Assembly (NCBI RefSeq): GCF_000161455.1
Contig: NZ_CM000745.1
Span: 1,556,517 to 1,620,516 of the forward strand
Direction: 5' to 3'
Source: Bacillus pseudomycoides DSM 12442
GTDB lineage: Bacteria; Bacillota; Bacilli; Bacillales; Bacillaceae_G
Length of the DNA stretch: 64,000 nucleotides
A program made the translations under genes and the position numbers. Of this stretch, positions 1 to 9,021 are shown piece by piece (position 1 is the stretch's first letter; each line of letters opens with the position of its first letter). Below the pieces are notes generated by a model. That model did no database searches and was not told where the DNA came from. It saw only the letters and a program-made list of their open reading frames with translations.

Positions 1-53
1 TTCATTCTTTTTGTTTATAATAACAGCAGAGAAACTGAAATAGGGGTGAAATG

Positions 54-992
54 ATGAACGTATTAGAAATAAAAAATTTAACAAAAAAATTTGGTGATTT
101 CATCGCAGTAGATAATATGTCTTTAGCTATTAAAGAAGGAGAGATATTTGGATTTCTAGGATCAAACGGTGCTGGTAAAAGTACAACAATTAATATGATT
201 GCTGGATTGTTAAGAAGTAATGAAGGTGAGATTAGCATACTAGGAAAAAATACAAAGAAACATAATCGTTTTGCGAAAATGAACATTGGAATTGTACCGC
301 AAGATATAGCAATTTATGAGGAGTTAACCACCTATGAAAATGTGAAATTCTTTGCGGGTTTGTATGGATTACGAGGTGCAGAATTAAAAGCGAGAGTAGA
401 AGAAGCATTGCAGTTTGTAGGACTAAGTGATAAACATAAAAGTTATCCAAAGAACTTTTCGGGTGGGATGAAACGAAGACTTAACATTGCTTGTGCCATT
501 GCGCATCATCCGAAGTTAATTATTATGGATGAGCCGACCGTTGGAATTGATCCGCAATCAAGAAACTACATTCTTCAGTCTGTACGAAAATTAAATGAGA
601 TGGGGAGCACAATTATTTATACAAGTCACTATATGGAAGAAGTAGAAGAAATTTGTACAAAAATTGCAATTGTAGATCACGGTAAAGTAATTGCAGAAGG
701 TACGAAAGAACAATTAAAAGCGATTATTACAGATACAAAGGATATTTGGATTGAAGTGAAGTCAGTCGAAAATCTAGAAGTAGCTAAATTAAAAGAGATT
801 AATGGCGTCAAAGCTGTTCAAATCGAAGAGAACGTGATTAAAGTGCATTCTGATGCAGGGTTGAATAATTTAAACAAAATTATTCAACATTTTATTAATC
901 ATGATATTGAGATCCGTTCGTTAGAAGAACAAGCGCCTAACTTAGAAACAGTATTCCTTACACTGACAGGCAGAAATTTACGAGATAAATAA
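54..992 (+). CDS. ABC transporter ATP-binding protein (drug/lipid export type)
   Basis: Nucleotide-binding subunit that would hydrolyse ATP to drive the two ABC-2 permeases encoded next to it. Walker A GSNGAGKST lies at about residues 36-44, the signature FSGGMKRR near 137 and Walker B IIMDEPT near 157. A C-terminal extension of about 90 residues follows the ABC domain, as in the DrrA/CcmA-like family. In-frame ATGs occur at 51 and 54; the ribosome binding site AGGGGTG at 42-48 fits 54 better. First gene of a three-gene operon. The substrate cannot be read from sequence. Confidence 0.9.
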   Translation: MNVLEIKNLTKKFGDFIAVDNMSLAIKEGEIFGFLGSNGAGKSTTINMIAGLLRSNEGEISILGKNTKKHNRFAKMNIGIVPQDIAIYEELTTYENVKFFAGLYGLRGAELKARVEEALQFVGLSDKHKSYPKNFSGGMKRRLNIACAIAHHPKLIIMDEPTVGIDPQSRNYILQSVRKLNEMGSTIIYTSHYMEEVEEICTKIAIVDHGKVIAEGTKEQLKAIITDTKDIWIEVKSVENLEVAKLKEINGVKAVQIEENVIKVHSDAGLNNLNKIIQHFINHDIEIRSLEEQAPNLETVFLTLTGRNLRDK

Positions 993-1025
993 ATTTTTAT
1001 TAAGAGAAAAAGGGAGGTTCATCGA

Positions 1026-2135
1026 TTGAACATCTTCAATATTGCGATTATGCACATCAAAAGAGACTTTCGGGATATTAGAACATTAGTTTTTATGTTG
1101 GCATTCCCAATTGTGCTTATGCTTGTATTAGGAACAGCTTTAACGAATGCATTTAATGGGGAAGGCCAGTCTATTAAAGATATACAAGTATTATATAAAG
1201 ATGAAGCAAGTAGTACGTTCTCTCAATCATTTGAAGCATTTGCGAAAGAAACAAGTAAATCGGGAATTCACTTTAAAAAAGCCTCAAATGAAATAGATGG
1301 CAAAGAAGAAGTGAAACAAAATAAATATGCCGGATATTTAGAAATGAATAAAGACGGTGTGAAATTATATGAGAGTGATCGAAATAGTGTTGAAGGAAGT
1401 ATCATTGAAGGGATGCTTACGACATTTGTTGATAAGTACAATGTAGCAGTAGAAGTTGCGAAAGTGGATCTTAGTAAGGTTAGCACAGTTATCTCAAATG
1501 GAAATCATGATGATTATATAAAAGAAACATCTTTACAAGCTGCTAAAAAACCAAGTTCTATGGATTACTATGCAATTGTAATGACGACAATGATTGCTTT
1601 ATATGCAGCGATGGGAGCAAGTTATTTAATTCGTGGAGAGCGACTTAGAAAAACGGGTGATCGCTTAATTGCGGCACCTGTTAGTAAAGCAGAAATTTTT
1701 ATAGGAAAAATATTTGGTAGTCTTGTAGCAAATACGCTTTGTCTACTTCTCGTCGTTTTCTTTAGTAAATTTGTCTATAAGGCGAATTGGGGTGACCATC
1801 TTGGAGTAATCTTTCTTATTTTATTAACGGAAGTCTTGCTTGCAATTAGCTTTGGATTAGGAATTGGATATATTACAAAAACAGGAGAAGCATCTAAAGC
1901 GATTATTATGGTTGTTGTGCAATTAGCTTCTATTTTTGGAGGAGCATATTTCGTAGTTGAAGAAAATGTAGTTACGAATTTATCACCATTAACATGGGCG
2001 AATACAGCGATTATGAAAATTGTTTATGCAAATGACATAGGAGCTGCATTACCCGTTATCTTTTTAAATCTTGGTATTTCAGCACTCTTTTTATTGCTTG
2101 CGATTATCGCATTACGCAGACGGGAGGGGTTATAG
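1026..2135 (+). CDS. ABC-2 type transporter permease
   Basis: Membrane subunit of the exporter. One N-terminal membrane segment (residues about 18-38) is followed by a soluble loop of about 150 residues and then five or six membrane helices, the usual ABC-2 (YhgE/DrrB-like) layout. The start is TTG at 1026, 7 bases after GGGAGG. It follows the ATPase by 33 bases and ends one base before the next gene starts, so the genes are co-transcribed and probably translationally coupled. Confidence 0.88.
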   Translation: MNIFNIAIMHIKRDFRDIRTLVFMLAFPIVLMLVLGTALTNAFNGEGQSIKDIQVLYKDEASSTFSQSFEAFAKETSKSGIHFKKASNEIDGKEEVKQNKYAGYLEMNKDGVKLYESDRNSVEGSIIEGMLTTFVDKYNVAVEVAKVDLSKVSTVISNGNHDDYIKETSLQAAKKPSSMDYYAIVMTTMIALYAAMGASYLIRGERLRKTGDRLIAAPVSKAEIFIGKIFGSLVANTLCLLLVVFFSKFVYKANWGDHLGVIFLILLTEVLLAISFGLGIGYITKTGEASKAIIMVVVQLASIFGGAYFVVEENVVTNLSPLTWANTAIMKIVYANDIGAALPVIFLNLGISALFLLLAIIALRRREGL

Positions 2136-2136
2136 T

Positions 2137-3282
2137 ATGAATGATATTTTATGGCTTATACAAAAAACATTATCTGTGCTTTTGAAAAATAAAAAAGGAT
2201 TACTAATTATTATGGGTTTACCAATAATAGGGTCTTTAATTTCTTTTTCGATATATGGAAATGTAGGGCAAGGGAAGTTAAATATTGGGGTTGTAAATAA
2301 AGAAAATCAGTATATAGCAAATGATACGGTGAAGTTTTTAGAGGGATTAAATCATGTGAAAGTGAGTAAGATTAAGGAATCAGAAGTAGAAGATAAGCTT
2401 ACTTCGAAAAAACTTGATGGAGTAATTACGTTAAATAAAGGTTTTTCACAAAGTGTTCGAGATGGGAAACCGAGTCATATTGAGGTTGCATCGATAAAAG
2501 GTGATCAAGTAACAGGGTTTGTAAAATCATACTTGTATAATTATATTGATAATATAGTTGCTATTAGTAAAGTCGCACAAAATGATCAAAGTACGTTTGA
2601 TAACATGTATGCGGGTTATCAAAAAAGTTCATTTAAAGTAAAAGCTGAGACGCTTCAAGATATTTCAAAAAATAAAGATATGACGAATCAAACTGTCGGT
2701 TATCTCATTATGTTTATGTTGTTTTCAGCGGTGAATTTATCAGAACTCATTTTAAAGGAAAAAGAGAATAGAACGTATTTTAGATTATTATCAACACCGA
2801 TAGATGGGAAAAAATTTATATTATCTAACGTAGCTGTTAATATGATTGTTTTAGTCGTTCAAATTGTTGTCGCAGTGTTATTTCTGACGAACGTTTTTCA
2901 TACGAATATCAATATGCCATTTATGGTCATGATTGGCGTACTGATGATATTTGCTTTAGTAGCAATTGGTATGTCACTAGCCATTGTATCTTTTGCGAAA
3001 AATGCAACTTCTGCAAATGCTATGCAAAATATTATAATAACACCAACGTGCTTACTTGCCGGATGCTTCTTTCCGTTTGAAATTATGCCAACATCCGTGC
3101 AAAAAATAGCTGATTTTCTCCCTCAACGTTGGTTATTAGATACGATAGGAAAATTACAACAAGGGACGCCATTTGCAGATTTATATTTAAACATTTTAAT
3201 TTTGTTTGCTTTTGCAATTGCCTTCTTCTTAATTGCGATTTATAAGTTTGGTCGTAATAATGACGCGAGGAATTTTATGTAA
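2137..3282 (+). CDS. ABC-2 type transporter permease, second subunit
   Basis: Second membrane subunit, similar in layout to the gene before it: an N-terminal helix, an extracytoplasmic domain rich in Lys and Asp, and a C-terminal block of about five helices. The ATG at 2137 has GGGAGGGG at 2122-2129; a longer reading frame from 2071 overlaps the upstream gene and lacks such a site. Two different permeases plus one ATPase suggest a heterodimeric membrane part. A terminator follows at once. Confidence 0.88.
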   Translation: MNDILWLIQKTLSVLLKNKKGLLIIMGLPIIGSLISFSIYGNVGQGKLNIGVVNKENQYIANDTVKFLEGLNHVKVSKIKESEVEDKLTSKKLDGVITLNKGFSQSVRDGKPSHIEVASIKGDQVTGFVKSYLYNYIDNIVAISKVAQNDQSTFDNMYAGYQKSSFKVKAETLQDISKNKDMTNQTVGYLIMFMLFSAVNLSELILKEKENRTYFRLLSTPIDGKKFILSNVAVNMIVLVVQIVVAVLFLTNVFHTNINMPFMVMIGVLMIFALVAIGMSLAIVSFAKNATSANAMQNIIITPTCLLAGCFFPFEIMPTSVQKIADFLPQRWLLDTIGKLQQGTPFADLYLNILILFAFAIAFFLIAIYKFGRNNDARNFM

Positions 3283-3630
3283 TAGGAAGGGATGCGGTAT
3301 GGTGCCGCATCCCTTTTTGTATGTTTGTAATCTAAAGTATCTTTTCAAATTTACTTTATGGGATCCTGTTATGTGTTTTGCTAAATTAATGGTTTTTAAT
3401 AAATAATTTTGAGCAGCGGTCTGAATTCGTTGTCGCCAATCATAAAAAGAGATAAAAAGATTTTTATTTCTTTCGTATCCCATGTTTTCTAACATCATGA
3501 TGAAAGGCTCATATACAAACGCAGAGATTCCGAAATTCCAATCACCTGTGCTGGGAATAATTATATTGCTCATAGAGCCAAATAGTCCTGGGACAAAAAC
3601 GATAGGTTTTTTTCTTGTATTGTTTTTCAT
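3229..3630 (-). pseudogene. Lipase / alpha-beta hydrolase remnant, 3' truncated
   Basis: The first about 95 residues look like the start of a PGAP1/LCAT-like lipase: PIVFVPGLFGS (oxyanion region), then a segment ending HKVNL, after which the nucleophile elbow (ICHSMGG-like) would be expected. Instead the frame continues into unrelated residues that overlap the ABC operon terminator and permease end, so the catalytic Ser-Asp-His half is missing. The start ATG at 3630 has GGAGG six bases upstream. Homology seems to stop near 3346. Probably a deletion relic. Confidence 0.65.
3289..3318 (+). terminator. Terminator of the ABC exporter operon
   Basis: Perfect stem GGGATGCGG / CCGCATCCC with a 7-base loop and a T run. 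Confidence 0.88.
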
Positions 3631-3715
3631 AGCGTCCTCCTTTTTATTGAGCATTAAAATTAGATTTTGTTGAACACTATGTAATGAAAGTGAGTCTAAG
3701 CTAAAGGGGACTGAC

Positions 3716-4927
3716 ATGGCAAAAAAGATATTACGTATTATTTCTATTATCATTAGTGTAGTGATTTTTCTAGTTGTTTGGATGCATATTGATGTAACGC
3801 TAGGAAGGAAAGTGGAAGCTGATAAAAACCAACGGAAAGAGTATGCTCCTCGTTATAGTGATTTTCAATTATATGTAGAGGGAAAAACGCTATATCATCA
3901 GCTTTTTTCCGATATAAAAGAAGCGAAAGATTCTATCTTCACGTATTTCTATATCATTTCGAATGATAAAAGTAGCCATACTTTCTTAAATTTGTTAAAG
4001 GAAAAAGCAGAAGAAGGGGTACAAGTATACTTATCGGTTGATTGGATTAATGATTTATCTTTTGAAAGAAAATATAAAAATGAATTGCAGGCAAGTGGTG
4101 TTCATTTTACATACAGCAGGAAACCGGAGTTCCCATTCTTTTTTTATTCGCTCCATCATCGTAATCATCGCCGTATTACAACGATAGATGGGAAAATAGG
4201 GTATAGTGGTGGTTTTAATATAGGTAATGAATACTTAGGGAAAGATAAGCGCTTTGGATATTGGCGAGATTATCATGTGCGATTGCAGGGAGAAGGGGTA
4301 ACGGATTTAGAGGAGCAGTTTGCGTTAGATTGGAAACGGGATACTTCAGAGGAAATTGCAAGAACAGCTCAATCTACTATTAAAGGAAAGACGTTACACA
4401 CTATGTCTAGTTATAATGGACATAAAGTTGTTACGAAGTATATGGAATTAATAAAAGAAGCAAAGCGTTCTATCGTGATTGCCACGCCCTATTTTATACC
4501 GACAGATAAAGAACTTATGAATGCTTTAATTCAGGCACGAAAGCGGGGAGTATCGGTAAAAATACTTTGGTCTTACAAACCGGACGTTCCGCTTATTAAA
4601 GAAGCAGCCTACCCATATATTCGTCAGTCAATTGAAAATGGAATCACTGTATATGGATATAAAAAGGGGATGTTTCATGGGAAAGCAATGATACTCGACA
4701 ACGAAACAACTGTGATTGGTACAACAAATTTCACTTCGCGTAGTTTTCATATTAATGATGAGATGGATTTTTATGTATATGGTGGCCCGATGATTCAACA
4801 AATAAATCAAGCGTTAACACAAGATTTTCAAGATTCAAAGGAGATAACTTCATCATTCTTTGCAAATTTATCATTTTTAGAGAAGTGTAAAGAAAAAATA
4901 GCATGGTTGGTTAATTATTATTTATAG
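3716..4927 (+). CDS. Phospholipase D-like protein, cardiolipin synthase family (ClsB/YwjE-like)
   Basis: Membrane-anchored enzyme of the cardiolipin synthase family, which joins two phosphatidylglycerols into cardiolipin. One N-terminal helix (residues about 5-25) precedes two PLDc domains. The second HKD motif is intact (HGKAMILD, near residue 322). The first reads HRRITTID followed by GKIGYSGGFNIG, so the usual lysine of HxKx4D is arginine. Length 403 fits the short single-helix ClsB/YwjE type rather than the 480-510 residue ClsA type. Start ATG 3716 has AAGGGGA upstream. Activity depends on whether arginine is tolerated. Confidence 0.85.
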   Translation: MAKKILRIISIIISVVIFLVVWMHIDVTLGRKVEADKNQRKEYAPRYSDFQLYVEGKTLYHQLFSDIKEAKDSIFTYFYIISNDKSSHTFLNLLKEKAEEGVQVYLSVDWINDLSFERKYKNELQASGVHFTYSRKPEFPFFFYSLHHRNHRRITTIDGKIGYSGGFNIGNEYLGKDKRFGYWRDYHVRLQGEGVTDLEEQFALDWKRDTSEEIARTAQSTIKGKTLHTMSSYNGHKVVTKYMELIKEAKRSIVIATPYFIPTDKELMNALIQARKRGVSVKILWSYKPDVPLIKEAAYPYIRQSIENGITVYGYKKGMFHGKAMILDNETTVIGTTNFTSRSFHINDEMDFYVYGGPMIQQINQALTQDFQDSKEITSSFFANLSFLEKCKEKIAWLVNYYL

Positions 4928-4937
4928 GAATCATATA

Positions 4938-4989
4938 AATGAAAATTAAAATGCTTAGAGTTTATTCTCTGAGCATTTTAATTTTCATT
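4938..4989. terminator. Bidirectional terminator between convergent genes
   Basis: Arms of 23 bases (4938-4960 and 4967-4989) pair with one wobble around a 6-base loop and are A/T rich at both ends, so it can serve both the phospholipase gene (+) and the acetyltransferase gene (-). Confidence 0.85.
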
Positions 4990-5027
4990 GTAGTGTTTTC
5001 AATCCAAGTTTTCAAAAATTAAATGAT

Positions 5028-5450
5028 CTATAAGTCTTTTTTTAAATAGTAATGTTTATAGTCTCTGCCGACATTATCAAGGACACCAAATTCTTGATAA
5101 CCGTGCTTTTTATAAAAGTCTAATGCTTGAAAGCTTAAAGTATCCACTTTTATGAAATCACAATTCTTTTCTAAAGCTATTTGTTCGATTTCTAATAAAA
5201 GTTTAGTCCCATAACCTAGTTTGCGTATGTCTTCATCAATTATAAAAGTATGAATCTCTAACCAATTCCAGCAAATTTCACCTAATATTCCTCCGCGAAC
5301 CTTGCTGTTTTCATCCTTAAGAAATAAATTAATCTCTTGGTATCTACCTCTTAAATCCACTGGGAAATACTTTAAATTATATTCATAAAGCCGATTGTTA
5401 ACGTTGTTTTTATCAGTTCCATTTAATTCTTTCGTAATATGTAAATTCAT
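5028..5450 (-). CDS. GNAT family N-acetyltransferase
   Basis: Small acetyl-CoA-dependent acetyltransferase of unknown substrate. The acetyl-CoA binding pattern R-K-L-G-Y-G-T-K sits in the middle (near residue 80), after a beta strand HTFIID, and the C-terminal ALDFYKKHGYQEFG is the typical beta-alpha end of the fold. The start at 5450 was chosen because GGAGGAG lies 9 bases upstream; an earlier in-frame ATG lacks one. Stands alone and converges on the phospholipase gene. Confidence 0.85.
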   Translation of the reverse strand: MNLHITKELNGTDKNNVNNRLYEYNLKYFPVDLRGRYQEINLFLKDENSKVRGGILGEICWNWLEIHTFIIDEDIRKLGYGTKLLLEIEQIALEKNCDFIKVDTLSFQALDFYKKHGYQEFGVLDNVGRDYKHYYLKKDL

Positions 5451-5760
5451 TAATTTCTCCTCCTGCAATTTTTGTGAAATGATTTAGAATATAAAATGAA
5501 TTACTTTTTCTTGAATACGTATCTTCATCATCTCAATATACTTATTTTAACATAAATATCCTAATATTCTGGTTATTGTTTTTTAAAACATCTATTGTGA
5601 ATGTGTTGAAAGTAATACCATTCAGAGTGTTATTTTAATTGTTCAAACCATATAACAATTAAAAAGCGAGAATAAATTGTATGAAATTTCATACTCGAAA
5701 CGTATTTTTTCATCAAAATATCTTTTGAAGGATAAACAAAGATGGTTGAGGAGGATGGAA

Positions 5761-6429
5761 TTGAATCGTCAAACTATTATTCGTGAGATTGTAGAGCGTA
5801 TATTCATGGTTAAATTAGATCATCCCTTAAGAGTCGGTGTTAGTGGTATAACAGCTTCTGGGAAAACAACATTTGCAAATGAGTTACAGAAAGAAATTCA
5901 TTTGCAGGGAGGAAAAGCTGTTCGAACAAGTATAGATAATTTCCATAATCCAAGAATAGTTAGATATTCACAAGGTAAGGAATCGGCTAAAGGATATTAT
6001 GAAGATGCTCATGATTATAAGGCATTTGCTGAGCGGTTATTGATTCCGTTAGGGCCTGGTGGTGATATGCGATATGATATGAGATCACATGATTTAGAAA
6101 CGGATATGTATATTGAACCAGATCCCATACTTGCTTCAAAAGACATGGTATTTATAATTGATGGTACTCTTTTATTAAAAAAAGAGTTGCAACATTTATT
6201 TGATTATAAAATATTCGTAGAAACGGATTTTGAAATTGCGAGAGAACGTGGTTCGAGTCGAGAAGCAAAAAACTTTTGGAATAAAGAAAAGGCAGAGAGA
6301 ATGTTTTTACAAAGGTATCACGCTGCTTGTCATATGTATATAGAAGAGCATGGACCGAAGGAATGTGCAGAGGTAGTTTTAATTAATAATGATATTGAAG
6401 CACCGAAGGTTTTATTTAAGAGTTTGTGA
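5761..6429 (+). CDS. Uridine kinase-like P-loop protein
   Basis: P-loop kinase of the uridine kinase/phosphoribulokinase family. Walker A is GVSGITASGKTTFA at about residues 25-38, followed by a DNFHNP motif and an RD-like region before the end. It differs from housekeeping Udk, so the substrate is uncertain. The start is best placed at TTG 5761: AGGAGG at 5749-5754 leaves 6 bases to TTG, whereas the ATG at 5755 would touch the ribosome binding site. Preceded by about 300 bases without a recognised gene. Confidence 0.78.
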   Translation: MNRQTIIREIVERIFMVKLDHPLRVGVSGITASGKTTFANELQKEIHLQGGKAVRTSIDNFHNPRIVRYSQGKESAKGYYEDAHDYKAFAERLLIPLGPGGDMRYDMRSHDLETDMYIEPDPILASKDMVFIIDGTLLLKKELQHLFDYKIFVETDFEIARERGSSREAKNFWNKEKAERMFLQRYHAACHMYIEEHGPKECAEVVLINNDIEAPKVLFKSL

Positions 6430-6538
6430 TTGTAACAGTGATACTGATAACAGTTATTGGAAGGGCGTTTCATGAATTGTGTATAATTGGGGCACAGTTT
6501 TTTTATATTGTTATGATACTACTTTTTTAGAAAGAGTA

Positions 6539-6567
6539 AGGTGCGGAAAATACCGCACCTATTTTTA
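6539..6567. terminator. Terminator between convergent kinase genes
   Basis: Perfect 8-bp stem AGGTGCGG / CCGCACCT followed by ATTTTTA on the plus strand and a T-containing stretch on the minus strand. Confidence 0.75.
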
Positions 6568-6602
6568 AAGTCAAAGTTGCAGTTTTTTTACTCTAGAAAA
6601 AG

Positions 6603-7346
6603 TCACTTTTCTTCTACGAGTTCCGTTAACTCATGATTAATTAATGTGCCAATATGCTCACCTAAGCATATTTTTTTCATAACTCCAGGTTCATCAAAAT
6701 TAAAGATATGAGCTGGTAAATGGTAGTCGCGAGCAAGTAATAAGGCTGATTGATCCATCACTTTTATATTGTTTCGAACGACATCATTATAATTTAAATG
6801 ACGATACATTTTTGCTGATTTATTTCGTTTTGGGTCACTTGTAAAAACACCGTCTACACCTTGTTTTGCAACTAAAATGGCATCGCTATTCATTTCGATT
6901 GCTCGCTGGACACTCGGATAATCTGTCGTAACGAACGGTTGCCCATTCCCGCCGCCAAAGATAACGATATACCCTTTATCTAAATGATGAACAGCCCGTA
7001 AACGGATGTAGGGTTCTGCCACGGCTGTAAAGGGGATAGATGTCATAACGCGTACTTCTTTATCTGTCTTACTTGTTAATACACCGCGCAGCATGAGACT
7101 ATTAATAATTGTACCTAATGTCCCTATATTGTCTGCTTCAACGCGATCAATCCCCCATTCTTCAGCTAAGTTTCCTCTGAAAATGTTTCCTCCACCAACG
7201 ACAAGAGAAACTTCAATACCTAAATCGACGATTGATAAAATCTCCGTTGCGATATGTTCTAAACGTTTGGAACCGAAACTATTTCCATCTTGATCAGCTA
7301 AAGCACCACCACTTAATTTAATTAGAACACGTTTGTATGGTTTCAT
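6603..7346 (-). CDS. UMP kinase paralogue (PyrH-like, amino acid kinase fold)
   Basis: Predicted to phosphorylate UMP to UDP. It has the UMP kinase hallmarks KLSGGAL near the N-terminus, GGGNIFRG near residue 53, a GGGNGQPFVTTD segment and a VDGVFTSDP loop. It is 247 residues, close to PyrH. The housekeeping pyrH normally sits in the tsf-pyrH-frr cluster, which is not here, so this is probably a second copy. GGAGGG lies 7 bases before the ATG. Upstream is a leader with a short ORF and terminator. Function as a true UMP kinase is inferred. Confidence 0.85.
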   Translation of the reverse strand: MKPYKRVLIKLSGGALADQDGNSFGSKRLEHIATEILSIVDLGIEVSLVVGGGNIFRGNLAEEWGIDRVEADNIGTLGTIINSLMLRGVLTSKTDKEVRVMTSIPFTAVAEPYIRLRAVHHLDKGYIVIFGGGNGQPFVTTDYPSVQRAIEMNSDAILVAKQGVDGVFTSDPKRNKSAKMYRHLNYNDVVRNNIKVMDQSALLLARDYHLPAHIFNFDEPGVMKKICLGEHIGTLINHELTELVEEK

Positions 7347-7358
7347 GGATTTTCCCTC

Positions 7359-7469
7359 CTATACATATGGCAATAAAAAAGGAGCAGAGGCGAATGCCTT
7401 TGCTCCTTTACGAGAAAATGAAATAGAAAAAGGAAGAGCTATAATGAGATCTTTTGTATGATTCTTCAT
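7359..7469 (-). CDS. Leader peptide ORF upstream of the UMP kinase paralogue
   Basis: A 36-codon ORF starting at 7469 with AAAGGAG 8 bases upstream. It reads MKNHTKDLIIAL, then a Ser/Phe/Ala-rich part ending FLLPYV. Its last third is encoded by the stem of an intrinsic terminator, and its TAG stop abuts the GGAGGG of the kinase gene. This arrangement is what ribosome-controlled attenuation or translational coupling would need. No homologue is recognised, so it could be a chance frame across a terminator. Confidence 0.45.
   Translation of the reverse strand: MKNHTKDLIIALPFSISFSRKGAKAFASAPFLLPYV
7375..7406 (-). terminator. Attenuator-type terminator in the UMP kinase leader
   Basis: On the minus strand GGAGCA-AA-GGC ATTC GCC-TC-TGCTCC is followed by TTTTTT. 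It lies 29 bases before the kinase start codon, so it must be read through for expression. An upstream helix AATGAGAT / ATCTCATT (7490s to 7440s) and an AAAAGGAG tract that could pair with CTCCTTTT offer alternatives. Confidence 0.75.
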
Positions 7470-7637
7470 AATATCAACTCCTTTTCATCTCATTTACGTT
7501 CAAATAAACTTACTTTTCAGATTATATAAAATAATTTGGTGTTTTATCAATGTTATTTTCATTTTTTTATCTTCAAAGGGTGTCAATGAATATTTAAAGA
7601 AAAAAATTCAAATTTTTTGTGACGAATCTGTAGTTTT

Positions 7638-7708
7638 TTGTCTGATTTTGTAGGTTCGCCTATATTATGTGAGTAAGCTTTTGTAAATACAAATTGAAAG
7701 CGTTCGCA
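7638..7708 (+). promoter_or_regulatory. Sigma-A promoter and cre site of the dicarboxylate symporter gene
   Basis: TTGTCT (7638-7643), 17-base spacer, TATATT (7661-7666). At 7694-7708 lies TTGAAAGCGTTCGCA, which matches the cre consensus WTGNAANCGNWNNCW at every position. Placed about 25 bases after the expected start point, it would let CcpA block transcription when glucose is present. Confidence 0.7.
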
Positions 7709-7725
7709 TGAAGGGATGAAAATAT

Positions 7726-8997
7726 ATGAAAAAATTCGGATTAGCAACACAGATTTTTGTTGCACTTGTCTTAGGGATTGTAGTAGGGGCAATCTTTTAT
7801 GGCAATAAAACAGCAATTTCTTATATCACACCAATTGGGGATATATTTATCCATTTAATTAAAATGATTGTAGTACCGATCGTTATTTCAGCGCTGATTG
7901 TTGCAGTAGCTGGTGTAGGGGATATGAAAAAGCTCGGAAAATTAGGCGGTAAGACGATTCTCTATTTTGAAATTATCACAACAATCGCGATCTTAATGGG
8001 ATTAATCGCAGCAAACGTGTTCCATCCAGGAACGGGTGTTGATATGAATAACTTACAGCAAAGTGATATTTCATCATATAAACAGACGGCTGATGCAACA
8101 GAGAAAAAAGGTTTTGCAGAAACGATTGTTCACATCGTACCAAAGAACGTATTTGAATCAATTGCACAAGGAGACTTATTACCGATTATTTTCTTCTCTG
8201 TGTTATTTGGTTTAGGAGTTGCAGCAATTGGGGAAAAAGGAAAACCGGTGTTTAATTTCTTTGAAGGTGTGCTCGAAGCGATGTTTTGGGTTACAAATCA
8301 GGTTATGAAGTTTGCGCCATTTGGTGTATTTGCACTGATTGCTGTTACGGTTGCAAAATTTGGTGTGGCAACACTACTTCCTTTAGGAAAATTAGTGCTA
8401 GCTGTGTATGTAACTGTTATACTATTTGTTATTGTTGTATTAGGTATTAATGCACGAATGGTAGGGATAAACATTTTTACATTAATGAAAGTTTTAAAAG
8501 AAGAACTTATTCTTTCGTTTACAACAGCAAGTTCAGAAGCTGTTTTACCTAATATAATGAGAAAAATGGAAGAGTTCGGTTGTCCGAAGGCAGTTGCTTC
8601 TTTCGTTATTCCAACAGGGTATACATTTAATTTAACTGGTTCGGCTATTTACCAAGCATTAGCAGCATTGTTCGTCGCTCAAATGTATGGAGTGCACATG
8701 CCATTAACGCAGCAGATTACATTGTTATTTGTTCTCATGCTGACGTCAAAAGGAATGGCAGGAGTTCCAGGTGCTTCATTTGTTGTTGTATTAGCAACAT
8801 TAGGTTCAATGGGATTACCGTTAGAAGGTATCGCGTTAATTGCTGGTATCGACCGCATTTTAGATATGATTCGCTCATCTGTCAATGTATTAGGGAATGC
8901 ATTAGCGGCCATCGTGATGTCGAAGTGGGAAGGCGAATTTGATCATGAGAAAGCGAAACAATATGTAGAAACAGTCAAACAAACAGAAGCAGCATAA
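7726..8997 (+). CDS. Dicarboxylate/amino acid:cation symporter (DAACS family)
   Basis: Secondary transporter that takes up glutamate, aspartate or C4-dicarboxylates with protons or sodium. About eight membrane helices plus two re-entrant loops are expected; the family motifs are visible as TTASSEAVLPN (serine-rich loop), FNLTGSAIYQ and GVPGASFVV. The 423-residue length fits GltT/GltP/DctA. It lies 24 bases ahead of aspartase, which suggests that aspartate or fumarate-related acids are the physiological substrate. A cre site sits in its leader. Confidence 0.9.
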   Translation: MKKFGLATQIFVALVLGIVVGAIFYGNKTAISYITPIGDIFIHLIKMIVVPIVISALIVAVAGVGDMKKLGKLGGKTILYFEIITTIAILMGLIAANVFHPGTGVDMNNLQQSDISSYKQTADATEKKGFAETIVHIVPKNVFESIAQGDLLPIIFFSVLFGLGVAAIGEKGKPVFNFFEGVLEAMFWVTNQVMKFAPFGVFALIAVTVAKFGVATLLPLGKLVLAVYVTVILFVIVVLGINARMVGINIFTLMKVLKEELILSFTTASSEAVLPNIMRKMEEFGCPKAVASFVIPTGYTFNLTGSAIYQALAALFVAQMYGVHMPLTQQITLLFVLMLTSKGMAGVPGASFVVVLATLGSMGLPLEGIALIAGIDRILDMIRSSVNVLGNALAAIVMSKWEGEFDHEKAKQYVETVKQTEAA

Positions 8998-9021
8998 GAA
9001 ATAGATGAGGAGTGAGTAATA

